From: Bacillus sp. ISL-55
GTDB taxonomy: Bacteria; Bacillota; Bacilli; Bacillales; Cytobacillaceae
DNA length: 64,000 nt
Assembly (NCBI RefSeq): GCF_018613155.1
Contig: NZ_JAGGQU010000036.1
Span: 31,016-95,015, forward strand
Direction of reading: 5' to 3'
Shown: positions 63,666 through 64,000 of the stretch, one piece after another
Position numbering within the stretch: position 1 is the first letter of the stretch
Layout of the letters: every line of letters begins with the position of its first letter
Position numbers and translations under genes: made by a program
Notes under the pieces: model-generated
Told to the model about the DNA's origin: nothing
Database searches by the model: none
What the model saw: only the letters and a program-made list of their open reading frames with translations

Positions 63666-64000
63666 ACCATCAAATGCGCAGGCGATCGCCCATTTTCGAC
63701 AATCGCTGAGCAACCTGACAGCGTACTCGCTGGATGAACTCACTGACTGGGTCAGAACCTTAAACGTTCCAAAGAAATTCACGAACAAAAAGCGCAAGCG
63801 CCTCGTTCAGCCCCGACAAGCGCTGGAGGGCCGCCCAATGGAGTCGTTCTTTGACTTCAATGGGCGGCTCGAAGCGACTCGAGGGGCTAGGCGCTGGAGC
63901 TGGATTAGGAAAAACACAGGCAGTTATCCTCACCTGAATAATTCTATAATTTCCTTAACAAAAAAAAAGAGCCCTTTTTTATGAACTGTGCCCCCGTTTA
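63666..64000. other. Region downstream of yktB to the window edge
   Basis: No gene is supported. The part at 63676-63780 contains GCGCAGGCGATCGCCC then GACAATCGCTG, which looks like a diverged version of the left end of the dispersed element, and small inverted repeats such as AGCG/CGCT. It is followed by copy D and an A-rich end. Confidence 0.5.
63781..63961 (+). repeat. Dispersed nested-hairpin element, copy D
   Basis: Same architecture as copy A with inner arms CCGCCCAATGGAGTC and GACTTCAATGGGCGG (one G-T pair) around GTTCTTT. The tail has TTATCCTCA at 63924-63932, one base from TTATCCACA. It lies downstream of yktB in the same orientation. Confidence 0.93.

Overview
This window comes from an aerobic, endospore-forming Bacillaceae chromosome, Mesobacillus/Bacillus-like. 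Almost every gene can be matched by protein family and order to one contiguous B. subtilis-type block running yktB - suhB - typA - yla genes - ftsW - cta genes - ylb genes - bshC - mraZ - division/cell-wall cluster. A low-to-moderate G+C content, strong GGAGG-type ribosome binding sites, frequent TTG and GTG starts, and sporulation genes (spoVD, spoVE, ylbJ, rsfA-type ylbO, a csfG-type RNA) support this. No rRNA, tRNA, prophage or intact insertion sequence was seen.

Layout. Positions 1-16.5 kb hold the division and cell-wall cluster on the minus strand: mraZ, rsmH, ftsL, pbpB, a hairpin array, spoVD, murE, an orphan Mur-ligase-like small gene, mraY, murD, spoVE, then murG, murB, divIB and a partial DUF881 gene. 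Positions 16.9-20 kb hold bshC, a DUF3397 membrane protein and a ketopantoate reductase-like gene. Positions 20.2-23.5 kb hold a three-gene biotin-dependent acyl-CoA carboxylase operon. Positions 23.6-33 kb run ylbP, rsfA-like ylbO, an enoyl-CoA hydratase-like gene, rpmF, ylbN, tmcAL, ylbL, ylbK, ylbJ, coaD and rsmD, ending in a probable CsfG small RNA. Positions 33-44 kb hold a stalk-domain secreted protein, ylbG, ricF (ylbF), ylbE, ylbD, a thioesterase, ylbC, ylbB, ylbA and accessory membrane or acetyltransferase genes. Positions 44-52 kb carry the caa3 cytochrome oxidase genes ctaG-F-E-D-C-B with ctaA divergent. Positions 52-64 kb hold ftsW, the yla genes, typA, suhB and yktB.

How the genes work together. 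Lipid II synthesis (MurE, MurD, MraY, MurG, with MurB upstream) feeds the SEDS/class B PBP pairs FtsW/PBP2B for vegetative septation and SpoVE/SpoVD for the spore cortex, with FtsL and DivIB as divisome partners. CtaA and CtaB make heme A for the CtaCDEF oxidase. A ResD-like box sits between ctaA and ctaB.

The most unusual content is non-coding. Two arrays of strongly repeated hairpins occur with 52-53 nt periods (11755-12381 and 57651-58165), the first with compensatory base changes in its stems. A weaker 52-nt array lies upstream of mraZ. A dispersed element of about 130-180 bp with nested hairpins is present in four large copies plus fragments, mostly just 3' of genes and in the same orientation; two copies end in a perfect DnaA-box-like TTATCCACA. 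Other notable points are the Mur N-domain-only gene between murE and mraY, helically phased GTGG repeats upstream of mraZ, and the absence of pycA between ftsW and ctaA.
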